Shown one piece after another: positions 45,909 to 55,929 of a stretch of DNA of 64,000 nucleotides. A model generated the notes under the pieces. That model saw only the letters and a list, made by a program, of their open reading frames with translations, did no database searches and was not told the origin of the DNA. How positions within the stretch are numbered: the first letter of the stretch is position 1; each line of letters starts with the position of its first letter. The position numbers were made by a program, and so were the translations under genes. The stretch is from Azolla caroliniana (Eukaryota; Polypodiophyta), in the NCBI GenBank assembly GCA_043228905.1, contig JBHGNT010000003.1, forward strand, positions 19,096,001 through 19,160,000, read 5' to 3'.

Positions 45909-47805
45909 ACATACACAAGTTGTTCAGCAGCTGAAAGAAGCATTACTGAAAGCACCAGTTCTTCGTCAACCAAACTACAAAGGTGAAAGACCAATTATAG
46001 TAACAGTTGATACTAGCCCAATCGGGATCGGTTGGGTTATCAACCAAGAAGATGAAGACCAACATCGATATGCTATCAGATTTGGAGCAAAGATATTAAA
46101 TGAAAGACAAAGAAACTATGCACAAGTTAAACGAGAATTGTGGGGTTTGCTTACTTCTTTAAAAACAGATAGAGATTACTTGATCGGAGTAGATATAGTG
46201 GTTGAAACAGATTGTTTGCCACTCATCGGAATGATAGCAAGTTGCACCACACCGGATATTGCAATGCTTCGGTGGATTGCATACATTAGAACCATGAACC
46301 CAGAATTACGGCATATAAAGGGAAAAGAGAACCTAGTCGCAGATATGCTGTCAAGAGCAAGGTTCATAAATGCAAGGGTGATGCAAGCTGAAGAGAAGAA
46401 TTGGGTAACTACAAGCCATCAAGTTGCTCGTCAAGTATCTATTAAGTCTCATGATGAGTTTAATGTAAGTATAATGTTCAAAGATGTGCAATATGAAGGT
46501 GAATGGTTAGAAATAGGAAATTTTCTAAAGACTCAAGAAGCCAACCCATCATGGTCGAAGAAACAATTAAATGAATTTTGAAGACGAGCATTCAAGTTTT
46601 TTTTACATGAAGGGCATTTATGGAGGCATCCAAAAAAGTCAACTGAAAATCCTCTTCGAGTCATTTGTAAGGATGACATTAAGAGAAAATTAATTAATGA
46701 ATTCCATGATAGTTTATGGGCAAGACATAGAGGCATATGGTCGACATTTATGAAGTTGAAAGAAAAGTATTGGTGGCCACATATGTATAAAGATGGAACG
46801 AAATTTGTGGAAACCTGTGAGGTTTGCTAGAGGTATTCAACTATCCGGTATCGAAATGAGCTAAAACCAACATATTCATCATCAATGCATTATAAATGGA
46901 TGGTCGATCTAGTGACAATGCCACTTGGGGAAGGTCAAATGCGATAATTAGTACTAGCAAGAGAAGACCTTACAAACCAAGTAGAAGGAAGACGACTACA
47001 ACAAAAAACAACTAGAGCTGTATGTAAATTTTTGTTAGAAGATGTAATATGTCGTTACAGGTGTGTTGGTAAAATAATTGCAGATAGAGGAGAACTCGAC
47101 TTTGATGAAGCTAGAGAATTCTTCAGTCGAATAGGCGTCAAATTATCACTTACAACTGCGTATAATCCAGAAGCCAACGGAAAGATTGAAAGAGGACATA
47201 GCCCAATAGTTAAGGAGATCGTGAAAAGCTGTAAAGGTAAAATAAGAGATTGGCCACACATGCTACCTTATGCACTATGGGCGGATCGAACAACTCATAG
47301 TTCGGTAACAGGATACATGCCAGCTGAATTGATACTTGGCCAAAAGCCCATCATGCCAATAGAAGAATCAATTATGTCATGGATATCTATTCCGTGGAGA
47401 GAAGAGGTGAGTAGAGAAGAATTACTTGCTTTGCGAATTCAACAATTAGAGCGTCGACCTGAAGATATAGAAATAGCAGCCCAACGATTGAAGGAGGCTC
47501 GACTGAAGAATAAAATTCGTTTTGATAAAACTCATAGAATTCGACCTAAGAAAATAGAAGAAGGAGATTGGGTGCTCATGTATGATAGCAGTTTAGATAA
47601 TCAACATAGCACCGTCCGCAAGTTCGCTGAAAGATGGTTTGGGCCTTATATAGTAAGAAAAATATATGATAACTTTACTTATAAGCTTAGTGAATTGGAT
47701 GGGACACTAATCCTAAACGTGGTAGCTGAAAAGAGGATAAAAGTATTTAAGAAAAGGTTTGAGCTTGAACCTCCTCCAATAGATCAACATGAAGATGAAA
47801 GATAG
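45909..47805 (+). pseudogene. Gypsy H RNase H and integrase
   Basis: RNase H shows VTVDTSPIGIGWVINQ, then RRNYAQVKRELWG-like and HIKGKENLVADMLSRA. The integrase zinc domain has EFHDSLWARHRG and FVETCEVC. The core has WMVDLVTMPLGEG, IIADRGELDFDEA and LTTAYNPEANGKIERGH, giving D, D and E. The C-terminal module reads ADRTTHSSVTGYMPAELILG and GDWVLMYDSSLDNQ with AERWFGPYIVRKI. There is no chromodomain. Stops at about 46579, 46828 and 46945 interrupt it. Confidence 0.87.
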
Positions 47806-47830
47806 TGGCACATGCCAGAGGATGTACAGG

Positions 47831-47845
47831 TCTAGAGGGGGTGGA
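47831..47845 (+). promoter_or_regulatory. Polypurine tract of gypsy H
   Basis: TCTAGAGGGGGTGGA directly precedes the LTR start TGTCGTGAAG. Confidence 0.75.
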
Positions 47846-48632
47846 TGTCGTGAAGTACGAAAGTTTCACATTAAAAGTCTACAATAAGATAAATACGTAA
47901 CTAAAATAACATTTGATAATGTTTTATATATAAAGATAATATTAACAACATATACGATAATATTATATATATGTAAAGAAAAATAATATATATATATATA
48001 TAGATAAATATATTATATTACACGAACAAGAGACGACTTGAACCAATAACCCCACCCTATGACTTTCAAATCTTACCATTTACTCTATACTAATAATATA
48101 CATAAAATAAAGGATTTGCTTCATGATATAAAAACGGCGTTACATGTTGTAAATTCAATAATATTTGAGAGACTCAAACCCACAACCTCATATACCAAAG
48201 TCAACACACCTGCCATTAAGCTAGGTCCTTTGTTTTTAAAACTATATTTTCATGTTTATTCTTATGCCATATATTTTTTCATACATGAAATCTCAAATGA
48301 GCGAGATGCCTATCATGCATCAAAATATTGAAGTGAAGATTGTTGTGGCCTACTATCAAGAAAGAGAAGAGCGATTATCTTGTGAGACCAAGTTCGAAGG
48401 ATCAACGACACTTACAACCACTTTTGTAACTCTTTCATCAAAAAAATTATAAATCTCTTTTATTCCTTCAAATATCATTCAATATCCTATCTTGTCATAT
48501 CTTGTTGATCTCTATTTACTTTATCTCTACTCTTTCGTCTCTTCCGTCCATAATCCTAGTGATTCCTTCCTCACTTTCACGATATCTTTTGTCTACGCAA
48601 CGCTACGCTTCTAGGCAAGCCACGCCACGACA
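47846..48632 (+). repeat. 3' LTR of gypsy H
   Basis: 787 bp, TGTCGTG...CACGACA. It lacks the ATGCAT-rich, TATA-containing part of the 5' copy and instead has about 300 bp of other sequence (48326-48632). The tRNA-like module at 48167-48225 (minus) has an A-box-like TAGCTTAATGGCAGG and a B-box-like GGGTTTGAGTCTC. Confidence 0.88.
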
Positions 48633-48636
48633 CCGT

Positions 48637-48845
48637 GTCATGTCCACCAACCAGAGGGAGGTCGGTGATAAAGTCCATGGATAGAGAGACCCATGGTTGA
48701 CGTGGAATGAGGAGCAGGTGGAGAAGACCATATGGCCGATGGTGATGCGTTTTGGACCAAGCACATACATCACATGTCTTGATAAATTCCTTGACAAATT
48801 TCCAAGGTTGGGGCCACCAAAACCCTCGAGATAGCAATTCCAGGG
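48637..48845 (-). pseudogene. Gypsy G integrase N-terminal part, continued
   Basis: Reads RGFWWPQPWKFVKEFIKTCD then VCAWSKTHHHRPYGLL and SLSMDFITDLPLVGGHDT, joining the core at 41448 across gypsy H. The protein upstream of the zinc domain is missing because the sequence changes abruptly to a minisatellite at about 48846. Confidence 0.88.
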
Positions 48846-49760
48846 GCTCACTCCAACTATTGTTCGTGTTCTAGATCCCAGCAAGGACCGACATGGTTAC
48901 TCATGCCCGCTATTGTTCATGTTCCAATTCCCAATGAGGACCGCACATGGTCGCTCACACCCGTTGGTGTTCGTGTTCCAACTCTCGGCATTGACCAATA
49001 TGGTCTCTCATGCCCGTTGGTGTTTGTGTTCCTTGTGAGGACCACACATGGTTGCTCACTCTAGCTATTGTTCGTGTTCCAGATCCCGGCGAGGACCGGC
49101 ATGGTCACTCATGCCTGTTGTTGTTCATGTTCCAGTTCTCGGTGAGGACCACACATGGTCGCTCACGCCCGTTGGTGTTCGTGTTCCAACTTTCGGCGAG
49201 GACCGACATGGTCTCTCACGCCTGTTGGTGTTCGTGTTCCTTGTGACGACCGCACATGGTCACTCACGCTTGTTGGTATTCATATTCTAGTTCCCGACGA
49301 GGACCACATGGTCACTCACGCCTGTTGGTATTCGTATTCCAGTTCCCGATGAGGACCACATGGTCGTTCACGCCTATTTGTGTTTCCGATGAGGACCACA
49401 CATGGTCGCGCATATTTTGATTCCCGGTGAGGGCCACACATGGTTGCTCATGTCCGCTTGTGTTCCAGTTCCCAGTGAGGATTGCACGCGGTCGCTCACG
49501 TTCCGATTCCTAGTGAGGGCCACACATGGTTGCTTGCGCTCGCTCGTGTTCAAGTTCTCGGTGAGGACCGCATGGTTGCTCACTCTCGTTCGTGTTCCAT
49601 TTCCCTCACTCTCGTTCATGCTCTAGTTCCCAGTGAGGACCGCATGGTCACTCACGCTTGTTCATGTTCCCAATGAGAACCACACATTGTCGCTCACGTC
49701 CATTGTTGTTCGAGTTTCCAGTGAGGACAACACATGGTTTCTCACGCCCACCACTTCCCA
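48846..49760 (+). repeat. Hairpin minisatellite, array 1 (in gypsy J)
   Basis: About 18 imperfect units of 46-55 bp. The consensus runs CCCGTTxGTGTTCCAGTTCC then CGGTGAGGACC, a short loop, and GGTCGCTCACG. GTGAGGACC and GGTCGCTCAC are complementary, so each unit can form a stem-loop. The array lies immediately upstream of a polypurine tract and LTR. Confidence 0.92.
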
Positions 49761-49796
49761 TTCACCCCTACACCGTGCTTTCGAAAAGGCAACCAT

Positions 49797-49810
49797 AAAG
49801 GGGAGGATAA
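49797..49810 (+). promoter_or_regulatory. Polypurine tract of gypsy J
   Basis: AAAGGGGAGGATAA precedes the LTR start TGTCACAG. Confidence 0.8.
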
Positions 49811-50312
49811 TGTCACAGACATCACAACAACTATGTCAAGATTTGAACTCTTGACCTCTTGTATTATAGTCAAGTGTTATATTGTAACCAACACATCCAA
49901 GTACATGGTCGTATTATGTATATCTTCGTAGATTATCTATTTCAAGTTCTAGGAGATTTTTGAAAGTTCTAGAACTAGAAGGTTGTAGAGGGTTCTAGAA
50001 TATTCTCCAGAATATTCTTATGCATGTACTTGGACTCACAGTATAAATACTTGTAACCTCCTTGGTCCCTTTCAAGGTATTCAACACCAGTCGTTGACAC
50101 ATCAATGTAGTATTCTTGTTTAGCTCCATCTTCTCTCCTTGATTTACATCTCTGTCTTTATGCTCTTGTATTGTTCCTAGCGTCTTAGGTTCCTCATCTC
50201 ATCGTTACCGAGTTTCTAGCCTCATTAGGTGGAGTTCCACGTTCGTAACCTTATTGGTCGTAGCCTTGTGATCTGTGCTTTGTCACAGTCTAGCGTTGGT
50301 GTGTCCGTGACA
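49811..50312 (+). repeat. 3' LTR of gypsy J
   Basis: 502 bp from TGTCACAGACATC to GTGTCCGTGACA. It has a TATA-like TATAAATAC near 50042 and an HSE-like cluster at 49993-50017. A tRNA-like module lies antisense at about 49835-49905. Its right half is shared with the LTRs at 7868, 51535 and 61145. Only the minisatellite, tract and LTR of element J remain. Confidence 0.87.
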
Positions 50313-50705
50313 ATTGCCTCCTTAAGAACATCATTTGATTTTTTTCAATGTCATTCCATGCATTAAGAGAGATGGTGCCACCCCATACTTCTACTCCATA
50401 AAGCAATACTCGAGTTACCATTGCATTGAACAACATTAGTTTTACTTCCCATCCATAAGTATCACTTTGGCTACATTGGTTCTCCGAAACATAATACGAT
50501 TTCCAACCATCTTGAAGTCTAGAATCAAAGCATGCATTCCATTTATTTGTGGTGGGTACATCAATACCAAGATATTTAAATCTTTGAACAAATTATATAT
50601 GATGAGGTTGGTTGGTTTGCACTGCCATCATTTTTGTTTTCTCCACATTCACTGCTAGTCCACTACTATGGCAAAATTCCCTCTCCCTACATAAGATAGG
50701 GTAGA
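50313..50705 (-). pseudogene. LINE reverse transcriptase C-terminal remnant
   Basis: On the minus strand I read REFCHSSGLAVNVEKTKMMA, then QRFKYLGIDVPTTNKWNA, RLQDGWKSYY and LLYGVEVWGGTISLNAWNDI, the thumb region typical of plant LINEs. One in-frame stop precedes QRFKYL. The left end abuts the gypsy J LTR, and the catalytic part is missing. Confidence 0.8.
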
Positions 50706-51534
50706 TGTTATCCGTGGGACGATAAGACCAAGGTGTGAAAAGGATTGTAAAAGTAAAAGGTGAAAGGGGACGAGTAGGTCAAGATAAAGAAGCCGAGAAC
50801 TAGCAGCCAAGGGGAAAAGTAACCGAAATACAAGCAACCGGAAACATAGGCCGAGGATCAAGATAGAGTAGTTGGAACACCCCGATAAAGGAAAGAGTTA
50901 TATAAGGCGTGAAGAAGACAGAAAAAGGGGACAAGGAGATATCTAATTCTAACCAAAGTGACTAAAGCTAGAAAATCTAGATCTGTATATGAGAGAGTGA
51001 GTGATACTGACCTTACTCGGTTTTGTACTACCTTGATCCAATCTATTCAGTAATCAATTACTTATACGTTTTGGGTCAACCTCTGTACCTATCTCATTTT
51101 AAATTGCATTTCCAATTGTGCTATCTGTTCTGTAAATCGTGACTATAGATTGGTTATAGCCGATCCTCGGAGTTTCCAACCCAAAAGGGTGTAACGTTTC
51201 GGCCCTACCTTAGTCTCTTACGCGACCACAATTCCTTGACCCCATTACTCATGAGGAGTAATCAAAGACGTTCCCCAGGAAGGGAGTAACACAATTTGAC
51301 ATGTCCAGTTAATGCCGTGAAGTCACAGCGAACAACGCGTAGGAGAAACCCTTGTCGCCATAACAGTGCCCACCCAAGGCACACGTTTTCAGCTACCATC
51401 CCAACGAGTTGAACCACCCTAAGGCATCTCCGACTCCATGCTCACACAACAATCGGCACCATAACAATCACCATCCCCCCAATCCCCGTTGTCGACACCC
51501 GACTCTCAGTCGACTGTGGGCTCCGATCCCGTTT
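50706..51534 (+). other. Possible LTR and leader of an unassigned retroelement
   Basis: Starts TGTTATCCGTGGGACG and has a TATA-like GTTATATAAGG near 50898. Near 51150 GATTGGTTATAGCCGA loosely resembles the U5 region of the copia LTR at 16027. A stretch GGGTGTAAC near 51200 could be an LTR end, but no second copy or primer site was found. 51200-51534 shows nothing else I can name. Confidence 0.3.
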
Positions 51535-51927
51535 TGATATGAGCATGCATTTGTATATAATAGTTTAGTATTCTATAGTCTAGGAGATAGTACATTTTAG
51601 AATCAGAATATTCTAGTCAGTAGTATATTCTAGAAATATTGTATGACATATTCTACATGAGTATATTCTAGAGATATTTCTCGAGTATATTCTAGAGATA
51701 TTCAATCTCGGAACATGTATAAATACTTGTAACCTCCTTGGTCCCTTCAAGGGATTCAACACCAGTCATTGACACATCAATCTAGTATTCTCATTTCGCC
51801 CCATCTTGTCTCCTTGATCTTTATCTCTATCTTCATGATCTTGTGTCATTCCTAGCTTCTTAAGTTCCACGTGCTTAGCCCCATCATCCATGCTCCCTCA
51901 TAATCCATGGTTGGTGTGTCCATGACA
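51535..51927 (+). repeat. LTR of gypsy K (copy 1)
   Basis: 393 bp, nearly identical to 61145-61538 and sharing its right half with the J and 7868 LTRs. It runs from TGATATGAGCATG to GTGTCCATGACA. It has a TATA-like TATAAATAC near 51720 and many TTCTAGA/ATATTC motifs. The left end may be truncated, because the related J LTR is about 100 bp longer there. Confidence 0.75.
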
Positions 51928-52127
51928 GATTGATTCCCTTCCAACTGGAATCACCACCCGTCCTGGTCATCGTCTTTGCTTCTAAAGTTACCATCATCAC
52001 CATCCTTGCTTCCGCAGTTACCATCATCATCGTCCTTGCTACCGTTTGTGCTGTGTTTTGGGTCAACCTCAACTATTTACCCTCTCATAATAGAAGAAGT
52101 CGAGTCGACCGCTACACTTGCACTCCT
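51928..52127 (+). other. Leader remnant of gypsy K
   Basis: About 200 bp between LTR and minisatellite, with a short imperfect repeat of CTTGCTTCxxxAGTTACCATC. No gag or pol is present, so the interior of K is deleted or K is a non-autonomous form. Confidence 0.4.
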
Positions 52128-52900
52128 TCACCCATTCGTGTTCCAGTTCCCGGTGAAGGACTGCATGGTCCCTCACTCCCATTCGTGTTCTAGTTTTCGA
52201 TGAGTACCACATGGTTGTTCATTCCCGTTCATGTTCTAGTTCTCGGTGAGACCTCATGGTCGCTCACATCGTTAGTATTCCACTTCCCGGTGAGGGCCGC
52301 ATGGTCGCTCACTCCCGTTCGTGTTCTGCATCTCGATGAGGACCGCAAGGTCGCTCAGATCGTTCGTGTTCCAGTTCCTGGTGAGAAATGCATGATCACT
52401 CACTCCCGTTCTTGTTCCATTTTTCGGTGAGGACAATATGGTCGCTCACTCCCTTTCGTGTTCCAATTCTCAGTGAGGAATGCATGTTCGCTCACGTTAC
52501 GATTCCCAGTGAGGGCCACACATGGTCGTTCATGCCCATTCTTGTTCCAGTTCTTAGAGAGGACCGCACATGGTAACTCATGTTCTGATTCCCAGTGAGG
52601 GCCACACATGGTTGCTCACGCCCGCTAGTGTTCAATTTCTCAGTGAGGACCACATGGTCGATCACTCTCGTTCGTGTTCCAACTCCTGGTGAGGACCGCA
52701 TGGTCGCTCACTCCCGTTTGTGTTCCAGTTCCCGTTGAGGGCTGCATGGTCGCTCACTCCCGTTCGTGTTCCAGTTCTCTCACTCTCGTTCATGTTCCAG
52801 TTCCCGATGAAGACCGCACATGGTCGCTCACGCCCGTTCATGTTCCCGATGAGCACTGCACATGGTCGCTCACGCCCGTTTGTGTTTCCGATGAGGACTG
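52128..52900 (+). repeat. Hairpin minisatellite, array 2a (in gypsy K)
   Basis: About 16 units of the same 46-bp family as 48846-49760. It is interrupted at 52901 by nested copia solo LTRs and resumes at 54271. Confidence 0.9.
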
Positions 52901-53169
52901 TGACAAGAATACACGCTCCCGATGAACAACGCTCGGCCACAACCGAGCCTAGGATCAAACATAGAAAACGGGTAATGAATGCACGACACAGTGAAGAGAA
53001 GAGTACACAGGATGTTAACGTGGAAAACCCAAACAAGGGAAAAACCACGGCACCCGACAGACTACAAACTATCACTATATCACAATGTACAATAGTAAAG
53101 CACTGAGGCAATGACCTCGAGCTTGCTATCTTCGCCACAGGCGGCGGTTACAATAGAGGCAACGACCTC

Positions 53170-53231
<62 letters not shown>

Positions 53232-54270
53232 CACAGTTACGCACTCAAATCTTGCACCAACAAGAATGACAACTACTATTTACCACTAAGTTTGCCCTGA
53301 GTCATATTTATAATAATATGACTTTTCGGCTATTTACAAATGTAGCCCACATGGACTCTCAGAAAACATATTTACGAATATGTCCCTTCATCCGGTGAGC
53401 ACTTCTCACTGGGCCTTCACCATCCGGCTCTTGCCGGGTACTCGTCATCCGGTTCTCACCGGGTCTTCCGTTGCCTAGTACTCCACATCCGGTTCTCACC
53501 GGGTCTTCCTTTGCAGGGTACTCTGTTGGGAGACAGGTCCCTCCGGATGGGAAGGGAGAAGAACAGTACCGACGAACAAACTCGGCCGAGGCCGAAATGG
53601 TATGAGGAGTACCCGGCTACGGAGAGCCGGATGATGCAGGCCCGGTGTGAACCGGATGAGGAGTACCCAGCTACGGAGAACCGGATGGTGCAGGCCGGTA
53701 TGAACCGGAGGAAGAGACATATTCGTAAATATGTTTCTAAGAGCCCACTATGGCTATATTTGTAAATAGCCGAAAAGTCATATTAGTATAAATATGACTT
53801 AGGGCAAACTTTTAGTTGTTGTTGTGGTTATTTTTCTTGTTGGTGCAAGAAGAAGAGAGAGCACGTAACAGTGTATAGAGAGAGAGTGAGAGAAAGAGGT
53901 CGTTGCCTCTGCTGTAACCGCCGCCTGTGGCGAAGAACGTGAGTCCGAGGTCGTTGCCTCTGAGAACTCACTGCTTTGTACATTCATACATAGTGATAGT
54001 TTGCAGCCTGTGGGCTGCCGTGGTTTTTCTCCCTAGTTTGGGGTTTTCCACGTAAACCTCCTATGTACTGTGTGTGTATCTTCCTCTCCTTTGTATCGTG
54101 TTTTATTTCCCGTTTTTCTGTGTAAGTAAAGAATCTCGGTTGTGGCCGAGCGTCGGACATAAGGAACGTTGGGTTCTCGTCATACTCCACATCCAGTTTT
54201 GGCCTCGGCCGAGTTTGCTCATCAACACTGTTCTTCTCACTTCCCATCCGGAGGGACTTGTTTCCTAACA
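52901..54270 (-). repeat. Copia solo LTR, minus orientation (interrupted)
   Basis: Same family as the inner copia LTRs, reversed: begins TGACAAGAATAC and ends TTTCCTAACA on the plus strand. Flanks GACTG (52896-52900) and GACTA (54271-54275) form a 5-bp duplication with one mismatch. It carries a (CT)n run at 53168-53226 and degenerate 54-bp units at 53390-53520. A second solo LTR of the same family sits inside it. Confidence 0.87.
53524..54182 (+). repeat. Copia solo LTR, plus orientation, nested in the previous one
   Basis: 659 bp from TGTTGGGAGACAGG to GGTTCTCGTCA with two 54-bp units. A perfect 5-bp duplication TACTC lies at 53519-53523 and 54183-54187. It proves that the LTR ends in CA, which helps to judge the end of the inner copia 3' LTR. 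Confidence 0.93.
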
Positions 54271-54275
54271 GACTA

Positions 54276-54965
54276 CACATGGTCGCTCAGGTCCCGATTC
54301 CTAGTGAGGGCCACACATAGTTGTTCATGCTCGTTCGTGTTCAAGTTCTCAGTGAGGACCACATGGTCGCCCACTCTCGTTCGTGTTCCAACTCCTAGTG
54401 AGGACCGCATGGTCACTCACTCCCATTCGTGTTCCAGTTCCCGTTGAGTGCCACATGGTAACTCACTCCTGTTCGTGTTCCAGTTCCTTCACTCTCGTTC
54501 ATGTTCCAATTCCAGGTGAGGACCGCATTGTCACTCACGCCCGCTCATGTTCCCAATGAGGACCACACAAGGTCACTCACGCCCGTTCGTGTTTCCGATG
54601 AGAATTGCACATGGTTGCTCATATTCTGATTCCCAATGAGGGCCACACATGGTTGCTCACACCCGCTAGTGTTCAAGTTCTCGGTGAGGACCGCATGGTC
54701 GCTCACTCTCGTTCGTGTTCCAACTCCTAGTGAGGACCGCATGGTCACTCACTCCCGTTCGTGTTCCAGTTTTCGGTGAGTACCACATGGTCGCTCATTC
54801 CCGTTCTGTTCCAGTTCCTTCACTCTCGTTCATGTTCCCGTTCCCAGTGAGGACCGCATGGTCACTCATGCCCGCTCATGTTCCCATTGAGGACCGCACA
54901 TGGTCGCTCACATCCGTTGGTGTTCGTGTTTCCAGTGAGGATAACACATGGTTTCTCATGCCCAC
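54276..54965 (+). repeat. Hairpin minisatellite, array 2b
   Basis: Continuation of 52128-52900 after the nested LTRs, about 15 further units, ending just upstream of a polypurine tract. Confidence 0.9.
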
Positions 54966-55009
54966 CACTTCCATCCACCCCTACACCACGCTTTTGAAAA
55001 GGCGACTAT

Positions 55010-55113
55010 AAAGGGGACGATAATGTCAAGACACAACGATGTCAAATACGTAGTTAGTGAGGATTGAACCTACAACCTCACAGCATGGTTGTAATCATAA
55101 AACGTAATATTCA
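55010..55113 (+). repeat. Polypurine tract and beginning of an LTR (gypsy K 3' side)
   Basis: AAAGGGGACGATAA at 55010-55023 precedes TGTCAAGACAC, a gypsy LTR start. The next 90 bp include an antisense tRNA-like B box (TAGGTTCAATCCTC). The LTR cannot be followed further; it may be truncated or interrupted. Confidence 0.6.
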
Positions 55114-55204
55114 TGTTCGTGCAAGCATTCAAACGTTTGGAAACGAACACGTTTGAAATGGGAAAAATACGTGCTCCTTTTTTTATTCTTTTTTTCCCTT
55201 TATC

Positions 55205-55700
55205 CTCATTACAACTTAGGTTACCTTAGTGGTCAGGAACCATGCTATTGCTATTTATGTTTTGGGTTCGATTCCCAATTTTTTTATCTCTTTCATTCTC
55301 TCTCATTAGTACCATGTCATAGCAAAATTTTATGTTAGTGTTATAATAGTTTTTTCTTTTATTTTTTTATTATTAGAACTAAGCACAACCTCATGATAAG
55401 TTGTTGTGCTACTATTACTTGTGTCTTGGGTTCAATTACCACTTTTCTCATATCCTCTTGTTAGGTGTCATGGCAAATTTTTATGTTAGTGTCATGTTCC
55501 TTTTTCTTCTTTTTCTTTCTTTCTTTGTTATTGGAAATTAGCTCACCCGAGTGGTAAGTTGTTATGCTACTACTGCCTATGTCATGGCAATTTTTTTTGT
55601 TAATGTCATGCTCCTTTTTCATTCATTCATTCTTTGTTTGTTATTAGAAATTAGGTCACCCTAGTGGTAAGTTGTTATGCTACTACTGCCTATGTAATGT
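55205..55700 (+). repeat. Four tandem tRNA-like (SINE-like) units
   Basis: A-box-like sequences occur near 55220 (TTACCTTAGTGGTCAGG), 55389, 55539 (TAGCTCACCCGAGTGGTAAG) and 55652 (TAGGTCACCCTAGTGGTAAG). B-box-like sequences follow the first two (GGGTTCGATTCCC near 55264; GGGTTCAATTACC near 55428). Each is followed by a T-rich stretch and TTATGTTAGTGTCATG-like sequence. The anticodon stems do not fold well, so these are not functional tRNAs. Confidence 0.55.
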
Positions 55701-55929
55701 TTTCTTCATATTCTCGAATATACGTTTTATGAGTTTTTGAACGTTTGATTATAATTTATAATGACATATTTTGATTCAATCTCTATAGTTCATACTCATT
55801 TTTTTGTAAAGTTCTAAAGTGTGGATGATAGAGATGTCTTGATTCGCATCCCAAAAATATGCATGTGATACAATGCAAATATTGCAACCAACTATACATA
55901 TCTCCATGCAATTTTCGATTATATTTCTT

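Larger units (their letters stand above)
41449..48632 (+). mobile_element. Ty3/gypsy element H (D-H-G protease type), inserted in gypsy G
   Basis: Left LTR from 41449 and right LTR 47846-48632 share their first 480 bp. The ends are TGTCGTG and CACGACA, perfect inverted repeats. The flanking CCGT (41445-41448 and 48633-48636) is a 4-bp target duplication, and removal rejoins GGHDT-VLVIV in gypsy G's integrase. Inside are gag, protease, reverse transcriptase, RNase H and integrase, without a chromodomain. Codon and base usage are AT-rich. Frameshifts at about 42345, 43440 and 45890 and several stops disable it. Confidence 0.92.

Noticed and set aside
41449-48632. Fungal contamination, suggested by the D-H-G gypsy element
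   Set aside because: Element H is inserted cleanly, with a 4-bp duplication, into a plant-type chromodomain gypsy element, so it belongs to this genome.
48846-49760. CRISPR-like array of regularly spaced repeats
   Set aside because: The units are degenerate along their whole length, have no unique spacers, and lie in a eukaryotic retrotransposon before a polypurine tract; this is a minisatellite.
50706-51200. A Cassandra-type LTR with 5S rRNA sequence
   Set aside because: I could not find 5S internal promoter motifs or a paired LTR; the stretch is left as unassigned.
52662-53138. Open frames with MFQFPVRT- or RERPCAVL-like repeats in the hairpin arrays
   Set aside because: The repeat unit of about 46 bp is not a multiple of three, the frames shift between units, and no domain is recognisable.
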